DNA of 64,000 nt from a virus: positions 105,622-169,621 of the IMG/VR virus record IMGVR_UViG_3300047200_000500. One strand, written 5' to 3'. Below, in pieces: positions 1 through 8,360 of this stretch. The notes below the pieces were generated by a model, which was not told the origin of the DNA, did no database searches, and was given only the letters and a program-made list of their open reading frames with translations. Position 1 is the stretch's first letter. Each line of letters starts with the position of its first letter. The translations under genes were made by a program, and so were the position numbers.

Positions 1-1
1 G

Positions 2-835
2 GATTTGCAGCCAAGCTACCCAATGCGTTCTGTTGGGAAGCCAAAAATGGCTGGGCCTGAGACATGTGAAAAATGCGGAATGGTGATGTATTATGGCAAA
101 GAAGATCATAAATGCAGTGGATTTTCATCTCTTGCTGTGGTTGAAAAACCAAAAACTTATTTTGAAGAATTAGAAGAAGAAGCTGGCAGATATGGTGGAA
201 AGTATGTTGGTGTATTATATCCGAAATTTATGCTTAGTGCTTATTATTATGTTCATAATGATAAATGGTCATTTTCAAAAGGTGGTAATCCAGAGACATT
301 TATAGATCACCATCTTGGTGAATGGGTTTCTAAAATTCCTCATAAAGATGTGTATCTGCAAATATTGTCTAATTCTGTTAAAGCAGATGAGAATTTATTT
401 AAGTTGTTATGCCTTAGACTTAACTATGCTCTTTATATTGGTAAGGAGTCTGTTTCAACTGAAATAAAGATTCATAAAAATAAAGTTGGTCATTTATTAT
501 TTAATGAATCTACTAAAGTGGTTGATGGTGAAATTGTTTATGATGGAAAATTAGAAACTTCTAATCTTAAAGACGAAGAAATAGAAGAATGGGCAAAAAA
601 ATTCTATTCAGCTGAAGAAACTATATCGCAATCTAAATCTGGTTTACCAGAGCATATACTATACTATATCAATAATATGTTGCTTGAATATGGATATAAA
701 TTAAATCCAGATGGTGAAGCCGTTTATCAAGAATTAAATAAATTAAATAGAGTTTTTATTGAAGAAGGATTAGTAGCTAGAGTTGCGTTCTTGACCATAA
801 TATCATCAATAAAAGAAACAAAGAGGATATCATGA
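2..835 (+). CDS. Unknown protein with a small zinc-finger-like N-terminus (5' end probably outside window)
   Basis: The frame is open to the left edge of the window. The first usable starts inside are a TTG at 5 and an ATG at 23, so the true start may lie upstream. Near the N-terminus there is a CxxC followed about 15 residues later by HxC (CEKCG ... HKCSG), which could hold one zinc ion. The rest is a mixed alpha/beta protein of about 270 aa with an acidic segment (EELEEEAGRYGG) and no motif I recognise. It ends in an ATGA overlap with the next gene, implying translational coupling. Function unknown. Confidence 0.6.
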   Translation, partial: DLQPSYPMRSVGKPKMAGPETCEKCGMVMYYGKEDHKCSGFSSLAVVEKPKTYFEELEEEAGRYGGKYVGVLYPKFMLSAYYYVHNDKWSFSKGGNPETFIDHHLGEWVSKIPHKDVYLQILSNSVKADENLFKLLCLRLNYALYIGKESVSTEIKIHKNKVGHLLFNESTKVVDGEIVYDGKLETSNLKDEEIEEWAKKFYSAEETISQSKSGLPEHILYYINNMLLEYGYKLNPDGEAVYQELNKLNRVFIEEGLVARVAFLTIISSIKETKRIS

Positions 836-1311
836 ATATCACAAATGGTATGAATGACGCCATGGAGAAACTGGGCATGAAAATAGGTGACGCTATTAAA
901 ATTACCGCACCATTCAAGGGGTCGAAAAAAGACTTCATTGGAAAATTTGGATTCATAGAGGAAGATGCTGGACTCATACAAGGTGTGAAGCATTATATAG
1001 TGATATTATTGGAAAATGATGGTATTCCATTTGGTAATGGTCCAGTTCCTATTTCATCTATCGAATTAACGGATGATCCAATTGCTTTAAATGCTTATAA
1101 GATTTTTAATGAAAATATTAAAAAAATAATGGAAAATACTAAATCACAGGCTATTGATATTGACAAGGGTTTAGAAGAATTATCAAAGAAGCATAATTTA
1201 TCAATTGCCAAACTTAGAGAGATATATACCGATGTATTTGAACTCACCAAGGGAATAATTTATGAGAATCAAGATCAAGGAAAACAAGAAAAGCAAGAAG
1301 ATAAGAGATGA
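832..1311 (+). CDS. Unknown 159-aa protein
   Basis: The start overlaps the upstream stop (ATGA), the usual sign of coupled translation. The N-terminal half is predicted beta-rich (KIGDAIKITAPF, then VKHYIVILLEND), like a small SH3/KOW-type barrel. The C-terminal half is helical, ending in a charged Lys/Glu/Gln tail. No catalytic motif is visible. The charged tail is encoded in DNA shared with the start of the next gene. Likely a small phage accessory protein; function unknown. Confidence 0.6.
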   Translation: MNITNGMNDAMEKLGMKIGDAIKITAPFKGSKKDFIGKFGFIEEDAGLIQGVKHYIVILLENDGIPFGNGPVPISSIELTDDPIALNAYKIFNENIKKIMENTKSQAIDIDKGLEELSKKHNLSIAKLREIYTDVFELTKGIIYENQDQGKQEKQEDKR

Positions 1312-1543
1312 TGCAATTAATGCAAAAAGGTTTATAAGACTTGATGTTGGTGGTCGTGATATATATGAATCAGTCTATAAATTTATTGAAGACAATATTA
1401 TTGCAAAGGGTGGTGCCATGGGCAAAGATACCAAGCGGTTAACTGCCAAAGCAATCATTGACTTTGCTAATATTCAATTAAACGGAGTGCGTAAGCGTTC
1501 TAAACCACGGCTCGATGCCATTATAAATCATTGTTCTGAATGA
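1262..1543 (+). CDS. Small basic unknown protein (93 aa)
   Basis: It begins 50 bases inside the preceding gene in another frame. The start at 1262 is supported by an AAGGGA purine run about 8 bases upstream, and no other ATG occurs before the middle of the gene. The N-terminus is strongly basic (Lys/Arg in alternate positions) and the rest helical, so it could bind nucleic acid. No family recognised. It ends in an ATGA overlap with the next gene. Confidence 0.5.
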   Translation: MRIKIKENKKSKKIRDDAINAKRFIRLDVGGRDIYESVYKFIEDNIIAKGGAMGKDTKRLTAKAIIDFANIQLNGVRKRSKPRLDAIINHCSE

Positions 1544-1824
1544 AAATCGCCCATATAGATCTATACTTTCATCTCCCAGATGATCACGATGATAATGATT
1601 TAATAGTTTTATTAGAACAAATCATAGAATATAAACTAATTAATCAAAATAAAACAGAAAAATCACCAGTTGTAGATGAACTTAAAAACACTAAATCAAT
1701 TAGTAAATACGGATACGATGTAATGATGTACAATAAGTTTATGAAATCAGTTAAGGAAAAAGGCTATAAGTTGTGCGGAGATGTTAGATTTATTAACGCT
1801 ATGTCTGATAAGATAAACCTTTAG
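1540..1824 (+). CDS. Small unknown protein (94 aa)
   Basis: Coupled to the preceding gene by an ATGA overlap. The N-terminus has a beta-strand followed by an acidic HLPDDHDDNDL stretch; the C-terminal half is helical and lysine-rich. No motif recognised. It belongs to the same string of small coupled genes at the left of the window. Confidence 0.5.
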   Translation: MKIAHIDLYFHLPDDHDDNDLIVLLEQIIEYKLINQNKTEKSPVVDELKNTKSISKYGYDVMMYNKFMKSVKEKGYKLCGDVRFINAMSDKINL

Positions 1825-1833
1825 GAGAATAAC

Positions 1834-2049
1834 ATGCATGGTCACGTCCACATTTTTGAATTACCAGATAATTCAAAACTCGCTTGCTATAATATTCAAT
1901 TTATGAATAAAGATGAGCTTGGAATAATTAAACTAGCTCTTGATAAGGTAATGCCTAAAGACAGAAATGAAGTTTATAATAATGTTGTCGCTACTGTTAA
2001 TAATATAATTATTGATGGTGTAAAAGCCACATCACCTAAAATTCCTTAA
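1834..2049 (+). CDS. Small unknown protein (71 aa)
   Basis: The start is supported by TTAGGAG six bases upstream of ATG. The short protein begins with a His-rich MHGHVHIF strand and continues as mixed alpha/beta. No family recognised. It is the last gene of the leftmost coupled group; a small stem-loop and the cold-shock gene follow. Confidence 0.5.
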   Translation: MHGHVHIFELPDNSKLACYNIQFMNKDELGIIKLALDKVMPKDRNEVYNNVVATVNNIIIDGVKATSPKIP

Positions 2050-2090
2050 AGAATATATTAACTAAACAAAATTCCCTGTTAAAAAATAAT

Positions 2091-2108
2091 ATCAGCAATT
2101 CTGCTGAT
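2091..2108 (+). terminator. Small stem-loop, possible weak terminator or leader hairpin
   Basis: ATCAGCA (2091-2097) pairs perfectly with TGCTGAT (2102-2108) around an ATTC loop. It is followed by GTTTATAAC, not a solid T-run. It lies between the small-gene string and the cold-shock gene, so it could be a weak terminator or part of the csp leader. Confidence 0.4.
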
Positions 2109-2145
2109 GTTTATAACAATGAGACTATAACCCCAGGAGGTAAAA

Positions 2146-2595
2146 ATGTCTCTTCAAAGTGGCGATGTGCTTCGTGGTTCTGTTAAACGCTTCAATTCCA
2201 AGCGTGGATTTGGCTTTGTCCAAATCACTGGTGAATCGACCAGTGAAGAGGATGATGTTTTTGTTCACCAGTCTGATATTGACATGGAGGGGTTCAGATC
2301 CCTTAATGTTGGTGAGGATGTGGAATTCACTCTTGAGATTACTGCCGAGAATATGCTTAAGGCAAAATCGGTGAAGCTCATTAGTGTTCGTGTTCCATCT
2401 GCCCCTTCCTCCCATCATACTTCTTATCAGTCACCTCGTGGTGCTGGTGGGCCTCTTGTTGATGCTGGACAGCGTGCTTTGGTTCGCACAGAACGTTTGG
2501 AACGTCAGATGAAGAAGCTGATTGAGATTCTGACGCGTGACAATGATGGTGTAGTCCTGGAATCCCAGGATGTCCAGGAAATCTATACCGCCTAA
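2146..2595 (+). CDS. Cold-shock-domain protein with a helical C-terminal extension
   Basis: Residues ~5-75 form a cold-shock domain, a small OB-fold that binds single-stranded RNA or DNA. The RNP1-like KRGFGFV and RNP2-like DVFVH motifs are both present. At 149 aa it is about twice the length of a bacterial Csp. The extra C-terminal part has a Ser/Pro/Gly linker and a helix (ERLERQMKKLIEIL) that may oligomerise. A strong AGGAGG site precedes the ATG and an excellent terminator follows, so it is a separate transcription unit. Codons are C/G-ending far more often than in neighbours. It likely acts as an RNA chaperone or anti-structure factor during infection. Confidence 0.85.
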   Translation: MSLQSGDVLRGSVKRFNSKRGFGFVQITGESTSEEDDVFVHQSDIDMEGFRSLNVGEDVEFTLEITAENMLKAKSVKLISVRVPSAPSSHHTSYQSPRGAGGPLVDAGQRALVRTERLERQMKKLIEILTRDNDGVVLESQDVQEIYTA

Positions 2596-2613
2596 ATCCC
2601 CTCGCGTGTGATC

Positions 2614-2652
2614 GTTCAGCCGTGGCATAAAACCCACGGCTGAACTGTTTTT
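2614..2652 (+). terminator. Rho-independent terminator after the cold-shock gene
   Basis: GTTCAGCCGTGG (2614-2625) pairs perfectly with CCACGGCTGAAC (2634-2645), leaving an 8-base loop, and is followed by TGTTTTT. A 12-bp GC-containing stem with a T-run is a textbook intrinsic terminator. Confidence 0.88.
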
Positions 2653-2703
2653 ATATATTAAATAATTTACAAAGTCTGTTAAAAAATATTGAAGGAAATC
2701 AAA

Positions 2704-3228
2704 ATGCTCAAGCCTCTCATCTTTTCCCTTATCCTTATCTCTGCTTGCTTTGCGGCGGAAGATAAAGCTCTGCTTCCCGCATCTGCTGCGACAGCCATGA
2801 AGACATATGAGGCCGAACTGGCAAAGGCCAAGGCCGAGTATGACAAGCGGGAGGAAACAGCCAGGAAGGCGTTACTCCCAGCTTTGGCGAAGGCCAAGGA
2901 TGCAGAAATGAAGGCCAATAACCTGGAAGGGGCATTGGCAATCAAGAAGAAGATTGAAGAGTTTTCCGATCAACCAACAAATAGTGTTGTTATAATTTCA
3001 GCATCTTATGGATTTACAAAGGACAATACCGTAAATGCACTAAAATATATAATTGAAAAGACTGAGAATGGCACCAAGCCATATATTGATCATGATAATG
3101 CATGGAAGATAATTGGTAATCCAGCCCCTCGCGATCCTAAAGGGTTTTTCATTAAGTACAAGATTAACGGTAAAATAATTGAAAAGAGATTTGGTGAAAA
3201 TGATACTATAGAGTTCAAGGCTGAATGA
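2704..3228 (+). CDS. Secreted lipoprotein: coiled coil plus DUF3395-like domain
   Basis: The start at 2704 is chosen over an in-frame TTG at 2689 because GAAGGA lies 7 bases upstream of the ATG. Residues 1-18 form a signal peptide ending in a lipobox (LISAC), so the protein should be exported and lipid-anchored. Residues ~25-90 form an Ala/Lys/Glu coiled coil of the AKAKAEY...NNLEGALAIKKKIEEF style. Residues ~95-174 resemble DUF3395-type domains (ISASYGF, DPKGFFIKY). From memory this architecture is common in secreted proteins of Planctomycetota and Verrucomicrobiota. The coiled-coil DNA is GC-rich and the C-terminal DNA AT-rich. It may be a host-derived envelope or superinfection protein. 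Confidence 0.6.
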   Translation: MLKPLIFSLILISACFAAEDKALLPASAATAMKTYEAELAKAKAEYDKREETARKALLPALAKAKDAEMKANNLEGALAIKKKIEEFSDQPTNSVVIISASYGFTKDNTVNALKYIIEKTENGTKPYIDHDNAWKIIGNPAPRDPKGFFIKYKINGKIIEKRFGENDTIEFKAE

Positions 3229-3943
3229 AATGATCAAAATCAGCCTGCATTAATTTTTTATTATAAGTATAATGAATTAATATACCGTTTTTACGTGGTA
3301 TTTTATTATGAGGAAATCCTATTTTCCCAAGATCCCATTCTTTACACGGAATCAACTGTTTTCTAATTAAAAAATTAAATGCAGCTTGATCGAGAAAATG
3401 TTTAATTTTTTTATTACAATGTTTTTTAACTTTTAAAATATTTTTCCATACATTAAATAATTGATATATTAACCCACTGTTTATACAAAATGATCCTGAA
3501 TTTATGCCATTTTTATTTTTAAAAATCATTTTTTCATCATCGTTAAAATAAATCATATTGCCATCACTGTTCCATTGTTCTTCGGTATACAATAAGCAGT
3601 CACATGCTTTAAATAATTCTTGTATTGGTTTTACACAAATAATGTCGGCATCTAGATACATTATTTGTTTGTATTTCTTAAAATTTATGAAATTATCCGC
3701 GTGCATTCTGAGCAATATTGGTTTTATATCAGTATTTGTTATTATTGTTTCTGATTTTAATTTTAAATGTTCTTTATCTATTAAACAAATAATGTCATCT
3801 TTATACTTTCCGTTTTTTCTTAAAGAATCAATTAACATATTTGCTTGAATTTGATATTCCGATCCAAATGCTACAATATAAATTAAATTTTTTATACCTG
3901 TTTGTTTGTCTATACTATCCAAATATTTTGATGTAAATGTCAT
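3215..3943 (-). CDS. GT8-like (glycogenin-type) glycosyltransferase
   Basis: The order of elements matches GT-A retaining glycosyltransferases of family 8: an N-terminal Rossmann-like strand, a KQIMYLDADI segment carrying the DxD metal/nucleotide-sugar site, NSGSFCINSGL, and a FLDQAAFN segment typical of GT8. Length (242 aa) fits a compact phage enzyme. It starts in a TAATG overlap with the stop of the next upstream gene, its close relative (3943-4653), so the two are translated together. Its 3' end overlaps the convergent lipoprotein gene by 14 bases. The acceptor is unknown; virion or host surface glycans are possible. Confidence 0.72.
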   Translation of the reverse strand: MTFTSKYLDSIDKQTGIKNLIYIVAFGSEYQIQANMLIDSLRKNGKYKDDIICLIDKEHLKLKSETIITNTDIKPILLRMHADNFINFKKYKQIMYLDADIICVKPIQELFKACDCLLYTEEQWNSDGNMIYFNDDEKMIFKNKNGINSGSFCINSGLIYQLFNVWKNILKVKKHCNKKIKHFLDQAAFNFLIRKQLIPCKEWDLGKIGFPHNKIPRKNGILIHYTYNKKLMQADFDHFIQP

Positions 3944-4653
3944 TATTTGATCATATTTTTCATTCTGTTTAATTTTTCTTGAGGGCTACCCATCAAAAAG
4001 TGAAAAACGGCCCCATTCGGTTTGTTATTAAATAACCATTTTTCTGAACTTACCAAATCAATTTTAAACTCATGATAATCATGTTTGATCATCATGAGTT
4101 TATTAAATGCGGCTTGATCGATTCCTGGAGTTTCCATTTTATTATCTATAATATTTCTCCATTCTTCAAAAAAATTAATTTTAGTAATGAATAATCCAGC
4201 ATTTATTGTGTATCTATCTTTATATCTATTGAATTCTTCATCAGTCATGCATGAGGTATGCAACCACCTTAATCTTGAATAACATTGGCCTATTTTCTTT
4301 CTTTGTATTGTTACACCAATGTCTTTATTTTTAATATCCCACAATTCATTAAATCTAGATAGCGGTATGGCATCGGCATCAATATACATGATTTTATCAT
4401 AATTTTTTATGTTGATATATTTATCTATGCACATTCTACCTATGATTGGATTTCCAACATATTTATAAATTTTTACATCATGTATTGATACATCACAATC
4501 AGTTAATAATATTATATCTCCAGAATGAAATTTTTTTAATTGTTCAATATTTATTTTTACTAAATCAAGATACCTACCATTCGCGCAATAATACACTAAT
4601 CTTTTTTCAATTTTGTTGTTAATATTTGATAAATATTTTGTTGTAAAATTCAT
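3943..4653 (-). CDS. GT8-like glycosyltransferase, paralogue of the downstream gene
   Basis: Similar in length and motif order to the adjacent 3215-3943 protein: both start MxFTxKYL, carry a YxDAD DxD site (KIMYIDADAIP here), then a NAGLF/NSG-type motif and GIDQAAFNKL. This suggests a tandem duplication followed by divergence. The predicted product is a cytoplasmic GT-A fold enzyme using a nucleotide sugar. Upstream, a short AT-rich gap (4654-4709) separates it from another minus-strand gene. Confidence 0.7.
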   Translation of the reverse strand: MNFTTKYLSNINNKIEKRLVYYCANGRYLDLVKINIEQLKKFHSGDIILLTDCDVSIHDVKIYKYVGNPIIGRMCIDKYINIKNYDKIMYIDADAIPLSRFNELWDIKNKDIGVTIQRKKIGQCYSRLRWLHTSCMTDEEFNRYKDRYTINAGLFITKINFFEEWRNIIDNKMETPGIDQAAFNKLMMIKHDYHEFKIDLVSSEKWLFNNKPNGAVFHFLMGSPQEKLNRMKNMIK

Positions 4654-4709
4654 ATAAACTTGGCTTATGAAAATTATGTTTTATCAATTACCAATTAACA
4701 AGCAACTTA

Positions 4710-5411
4710 TTATGCTGATACTAATCTTCCACTGATCGCTTTTTGGTTATTAAATGCTCTTTTAAAACCAAAACGTTTAGCTTTATAATTGCTTTGATCA
4801 TCTGAATTAAGCTTTTCCCATTTTTCTTTTTCATCTATTAGAGAAAATGCTAATTGTTTGAAATCTGTATTCATGATTATTGATGACAATTTTATAGCTG
4901 CATTGTGAATATCATCATAATTGTACGAATCATGTTCAATGTGAATCAATTCAAAACAGTTGGCATCATCTATATAATCAACTGAAAAATCAATGCCATA
5001 TTTTGATTTTATTGCTAATAACTTTTTTAATTCTGGACGTTTCTTACACAAATTTTCAATTTGTTTTCTTGCTTCTCCTTCATATGAATATCGATGTGAA
5101 ATTAAGCTATGATCAAGGACGATAGAACATTTATGAGTTTGATATACCCAATTATCACAAACACTGGTGTGATTTAAACAGTGACCAAGTTGGATATTAA
5201 AGTGATTATGAATACTCCGTTCTAAAACTGTAAGTTCGTAGCCGTCACGATCAAAATAATTTAAATGTTCGAACAATAAAAGGTCTTCTGGAATTGGATC
5301 TTTGAATGAGATATTCTCTCTGAAGTCTGATTTGTGGAATTTGAAAATGTCTTGGCCAAGCATATTTTTTAAATACTCACCACAATTATAGTTCGCGTAA
5401 ATATAAATCAT
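4710..5411 (-). CDS. Unknown 233-aa protein
   Basis: Starts MIYIYANYNCGEYL and contains several His/Asp/Tyr-rich segments (HNHFNIQLGHCLNHTS, IEHDSYNYDDIHNAA) but no motif I can assign. It is first in a minus-strand trio with two GT8-like enzymes, so a role in glycan transfer is possible by context only. Its ATG overlaps the ATG of the divergent plus-strand gene within the palindrome CATG (5409-5412), leaving no intergenic promoter space. Confidence 0.5.
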   Translation of the reverse strand: MIYIYANYNCGEYLKNMLGQDIFKFHKSDFRENISFKDPIPEDLLLFEHLNYFDRDGYELTVLERSIHNHFNIQLGHCLNHTSVCDNWVYQTHKCSIVLDHSLISHRYSYEGEARKQIENLCKKRPELKKLLAIKSKYGIDFSVDYIDDANCFELIHIEHDSYNYDDIHNAAIKLSSIIMNTDFKQLAFSLIDEKEKWEKLNSDDQSNYKAKRFGFKRAFNNQKAISGRLVSA

Positions 5412-6027
5412 GCAATTTAATGAATTAAAAGTCTTACTTGAACAAAAATCTACTACGGCAATTAACCAATTGCTAAAGTTTAAATTTAGTAATTTATTAG
5501 ATGTAGAAGATATTAAAAAAAGAGTGGTAAAAGAATTTTGTTTAAAAAATGGATATAAGTTGTGCGTTCTTAAAGAAGATATTATTGAAGCTGTAATGTC
5601 TAGTAAATCAGATGAAATAACGAATTATTTTGAAAGTAAAGGCTTCACAGTTGTTAAAGAAGAGAAATCTAAAGTTATTACTGAGGAGAAATCTAAAGTT
5701 ATTACTGAGGAAATGAATCCTGATTATAAGTCAGAAATGGCTAAATGGGACGTTAATGATCCTCGTAGAAGACTTGGCCCTGCTCTTGAATCAGAGTTTG
5801 CCAAAGCTGCTGTTATAAATGATACTTTAAATTTTGAAGAACCAGATCAAAATGACCAGAGATTTCCTTGGTTTAAGAAAATACCCCTTAATCATTATGA
5901 TTTAGCTTGCCCATATTGTAATGCTGTAATGCGTGAAAAAGAATATAGTTTTAAGTATGATGGAGAAAATAAATGCTGGACCCATAATTGTAAACCAGAT
6001 GCAAACATATTAATGCCGCCAAGGTAA
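5410..6027 (+). CDS. Unknown protein with zinc-ribbon-like C-terminus and an internal 8-aa duplication
   Basis: The N-terminal ~80 residues are helical. Residues ~84-100 contain an exact tandem duplication of an 8-residue Glu/Lys-rich unit, encoded by a 24-bp DNA repeat. The C-terminal part has CPYC followed by WTHNC, which may form a zinc site. There is no Shine-Dalgarno, because the start codon overlaps the start of the divergent minus-strand gene. Function unknown; position before other likely virion genes suggests a structural or packaging accessory role. Confidence 0.5.
   Translation: MQFNELKVLLEQKSTTAINQLLKFKFSNLLDVEDIKKRVVKEFCLKNGYKLCVLKEDIIEAVMSSKSDEITNYFESKGFTVVKEEKSKVITEEKSKVITEEMNPDYKSEMAKWDVNDPRRRLGPALESEFAKAAVINDTLNFEEPDQNDQRFPWFKKIPLNHYDLACPYCNAVMREKEYSFKYDGENKCWTHNCKPDANILMPPR
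5662..5709 (+). repeat. 24-bp exact tandem duplication (2 copies) inside a gene
   Basis: Units 5662-5685 and 5686-5709 are identical and add 8 in-frame residues (EKSKVITE). The duplication preserves the frame and looks recent, since no substitutions are visible. Confidence 0.9.
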
Positions 6028-6053
6028 TTGTTATAAAATTGTAGAGGTGATTT

Positions 6054-6434
6054 ATGATGATTTGCATAGATAAAGAAAATGAAACAGGCACTAAGATACT
6101 TGTTGATAATAATAGCTACAGAGTGACTGTATGCGATCAGAGTAACAAGTATAGTAATGACTATGAAACGGCAATTTCTAATAAGTCGTTATTTGCCATG
6201 ATTAATGGTAAAATTAGACAGATGACTGTAACTGCAGAAACCATCAGATGGTTGATTGCCCACAGTAAGACTGTTGATGCTATTAGACTTGAAATGAGTG
6301 AAGCAAATAAATGTCCTTTGTCATCGGTTAATGCTTCTGATGGTGTGAAAAAATTACAAGAAGAGTTAAAGGAACATGGTTGGACTAATAAGAAATTGAA
6401 CGAGATATATGAAAAAGCATATTTAATGGGGTAG
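6054..6434 (+). CDS. Unknown 126-aa protein sharing a C-terminal helix motif with the next gene
   Basis: Preceded by AGAGGTG about 8 bases upstream of tandem ATGs at 6054 and 6057. The N-terminal half is beta-rich. The C-terminal ~30 residues (KKLQEELKEHGWTNKKLNEIYEKA) are clearly related to the N-terminus of the following protein (GLEKVLKSSGYSHSKLNDIYDLA), suggesting a shared interaction helix pair or an old duplication. Ends with TAG. Function unknown. Confidence 0.5.
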   Translation: MMICIDKENETGTKILVDNNSYRVTVCDQSNKYSNDYETAISNKSLFAMINGKIRQMTVTAETIRWLIAHSKTVDAIRLEMSEANKCPLSSVNASDGVKKLQEELKEHGWTNKKLNEIYEKAYLMG

Positions 6435-6435
6435 T

Positions 6436-6447
6436 CAAATTTAAAAT
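6436..6447 (+). promoter_or_regulatory. CAAATTTAWWAT box directly abutting a start codon
   Basis: CAAATTTAAAAT ends immediately before the ATG at 6448, where no Shine-Dalgarno is present. Near-identical boxes precede starts at 20911, 32411 and 53817. It may be a late promoter of a leaderless transcript or a non-SD initiation element. Confidence 0.4.
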
Positions 6448-7344
6448 ATGCGTTCAAAATTAGTATTATTATTTGAAGCATCATTTGAAAATAGAGATGC
6501 TATAATTGGTCTTGAAAAGGTATTAAAAAGTAGTGGATATTCACATTCAAAACTTAATGATATTTATGATCTAGCTGTTAGTAAAAACAAGGAATTAAAC
6601 AAAGAAGAACATGGTGGAATGCGTCCATCATTTGGACAAACTAGTAAGCCAATATCTAAGAAACCAATAGACGAAATTCATAAAGAATTGCTTCAAGCTG
6701 AAGTTAATAAAATTAAAAAGGCTGAAGATTTAACTAATAATGATGAATATGGAATTGGCAGTAATAAAGAAGAAATAACTGATTCTGACATTCCAGGTTC
6801 ACTTCCAACCGTTTCATATAATGATGGGAATACACCAGGAATAGTTAAAGATAAGTCTATCAGAGATGAAGGTGTTATTGATTCACTAAAACTGTTAGCG
6901 ACCAATCTTGGGCCAATGGGCAGAGATAAGGCCATAGTATTAGCTGCTAGATTCGATATTGACAGTGAATTGATTGAGGCAGCTGGTCTTGGTACTTTAC
7001 CCCCTAATTATACCGATGAGGATGTTTGGAACATATTAAAATTATCAGCTAATGGAAAGAAAAAATTTATTGATGGTGTATGGCAGCCTTTTTATATTGA
7101 AGCACTTGAAGATGTGAAAGAATTACCTGGGGATGTTAGAGATCACATTGTTGAACTCCTGACATCACAAGAGCCTAGAGATATTACTTATCCAAGTGTG
7201 AATAAAGATTCATTAGTTGATGATCCCGCAAGAAATCAAGGGGTTAGAAAAGTATATGAGGCTAAATTGGTCGAGGATTTAGTAATAGAGTCAGAAAATG
7301 GCATAAGAATCATATCAACTGGCGCTAGAATAGTAGTAGGATAA
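6448..7344 (+). CDS. Unknown 298-aa, probably virion-associated protein
   Basis: No Shine-Dalgarno; the start is preceded by the CAAATTTAAAAT box. The first ~35 residues repeat the GYSHSKLNDIYDLA motif seen at the C-terminus of the previous gene. A low-complexity, charged linker (residues ~45-130) separates this from a folded C-terminal region (DEDVWNILKLSANGKKKFIDGVW and DPARNQGVRKVYEAKLVEDLVI). I recognise no family. The start signal is shared with structural genes, hence the tentative virion assignment. Confidence 0.45.
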   Translation: MRSKLVLLFEASFENRDAIIGLEKVLKSSGYSHSKLNDIYDLAVSKNKELNKEEHGGMRPSFGQTSKPISKKPIDEIHKELLQAEVNKIKKAEDLTNNDEYGIGSNKEEITDSDIPGSLPTVSYNDGNTPGIVKDKSIRDEGVIDSLKLLATNLGPMGRDKAIVLAARFDIDSELIEAAGLGTLPPNYTDEDVWNILKLSANGKKKFIDGVWQPFYIEALEDVKELPGDVRDHIVELLTSQEPRDITYPSVNKDSLVDDPARNQGVRKVYEAKLVEDLVIESENGIRIISTGARIVVG

Positions 7345-7345
7345 T

Positions 7346-7702
7346 ATGAAACTATCTACAATAAATGAATCAACAGATATAACTGGTAAATTAGACCCGT
7401 TAATATCCAAGTATGACGAATTGAGAATTAAAGCTACTGATGAAATGGCAGATCTTCATTATGAATTAATTGTTGATAATCTTAGAGGCATTAATACTAT
7501 TGAGGGATTAAAAAAGTTTTTAAAAACGATACACAATAGTTTGAATAATGAATTGAATGAACTTAATAAAATTAGATCAATGATTAAACCAAAAGATACT
7601 TTCGAATTTAGTGCGTTTGAAAGTAGGATGAACTCTTATAATAGAGCTATCACCACATATGAAGATATTATTAATTTTGGAAAGAGTGTTAAATTTTGGT
7701 GA
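7346..7702 (+). CDS. Unknown helical 118-aa protein
   Basis: Begins one base after the previous stop, with an AGGATAAT purine run next to the ATG. Almost entirely helical with heptad-like Leu/Ile spacing, so probably a coiled coil. The N-terminal MKLSTINES resembles the start of the 40253 gene (MKLSNISKL), which may be a short shared signal. Convergent and directly abutting the minus-strand membrane-protein gene. Confidence 0.5.
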   Translation: MKLSTINESTDITGKLDPLISKYDELRIKATDEMADLHYELIVDNLRGINTIEGLKKFLKTIHNSLNNELNELNKIRSMIKPKDTFEFSAFESRMNSYNRAITTYEDIINFGKSVKFW

Positions 7703-8302
7703 TCAAAATGGCAATTTTGTAGGTGCTTCAATTTTTGGTTGACTAGCACGCCATCCAATTGCTTCTACTTCCTTAACACGTTCCTCTTCCTCTTCATTTT
7801 CTTTTTTGATCATTTGTATTCTGTAATGGTTTATATACATTGTCTCAAGAATATCGTTACGTGCTACCCAAATTGAGAATGCTAATGTGCAAAGTGTAAT
7901 AAAAGAAAACAGACATAAAATGAACACATTATCAGGAAGAAAAGCTCCAGAATTAGCAATGTTTTCGCTAATTGGATTGTGAAAACTATAAAATGTGTCT
8001 TTACAACCCTTAGCGTAATTTATGAAATTAAGCAGCATAATTAAGAAAAATACCCAGAATACACCATATGATGCATAACACAGAAATGCTAATGGCCCAA
8101 TAAATCCAAATATTCCGCTCTTGCCATATGGAGCCATAACATCAAACCATGGACGCCTATATTCCTTGGGTAATTTAGCCCATATATGGCACTTTATTGG
8201 TATTATAATTAATAGATGAGTTAATACCCCACATACAAATCCGGCAATCGCAATTGCACCAAGTTGGCCCCATCCACTCTTCTTTTTGTCATCTTCGCTC
8301 AT
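7703..8302 (-). CDS. Multi-pass membrane protein (199 aa)
   Basis: Hydrophobic segments at about residues 14-36, 63-78, 78-94 and 126-146 indicate three to four membrane spans. A charged, Glu-rich C-terminal tail (KKENEEEEERVKEVEA) is probably cytoplasmic. A GAGAGGG run precedes the ATG. It is alone on the minus strand between virion genes. It could be a holin-like, superinfection-exclusion or membrane-remodelling protein, but no family is recognised. Confidence 0.6.
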   Translation of the reverse strand: MSEDDKKKSGWGQLGAIAIAGFVCGVLTHLLIIIPIKCHIWAKLPKEYRRPWFDVMAPYGKSGIFGFIGPLAFLCYASYGVFWVFFLIMLLNFINYAKGCKDTFYSFHNPISENIANSGAFLPDNVFILCLFSFITLCTLAFSIWVARNDILETMYINHYRIQMIKKENEEEEERVKEVEAIGWRASQPKIEAPTKLPF

Positions 8303-8347
8303 AAAATTCCCTCTCTATAATTTTATAACAAATAAATAGTTTGGGTT

Positions 8348-8360
8348 AAATATAATACAG
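8348..8360 (+). promoter_or_regulatory. AAATATAATA-N3-ATG box upstream of the tape measure gene
   Basis: AAATATAATA (8348-8357) is followed by CAG and the ATG at 8361, with no Shine-Dalgarno. The same box and spacing precede the next gene (11959-11971). It resembles a TATAAT -10 or a T4-type late promoter, placed so that transcripts would be leaderless or nearly so. Confidence 0.5.

Noticed and set aside
2125-2418. Minus-strand 97-aa frame over the cold-shock gene
   Set aside because: Antisense to an unmistakable cold-shock domain with a strong ribosome site and terminator.
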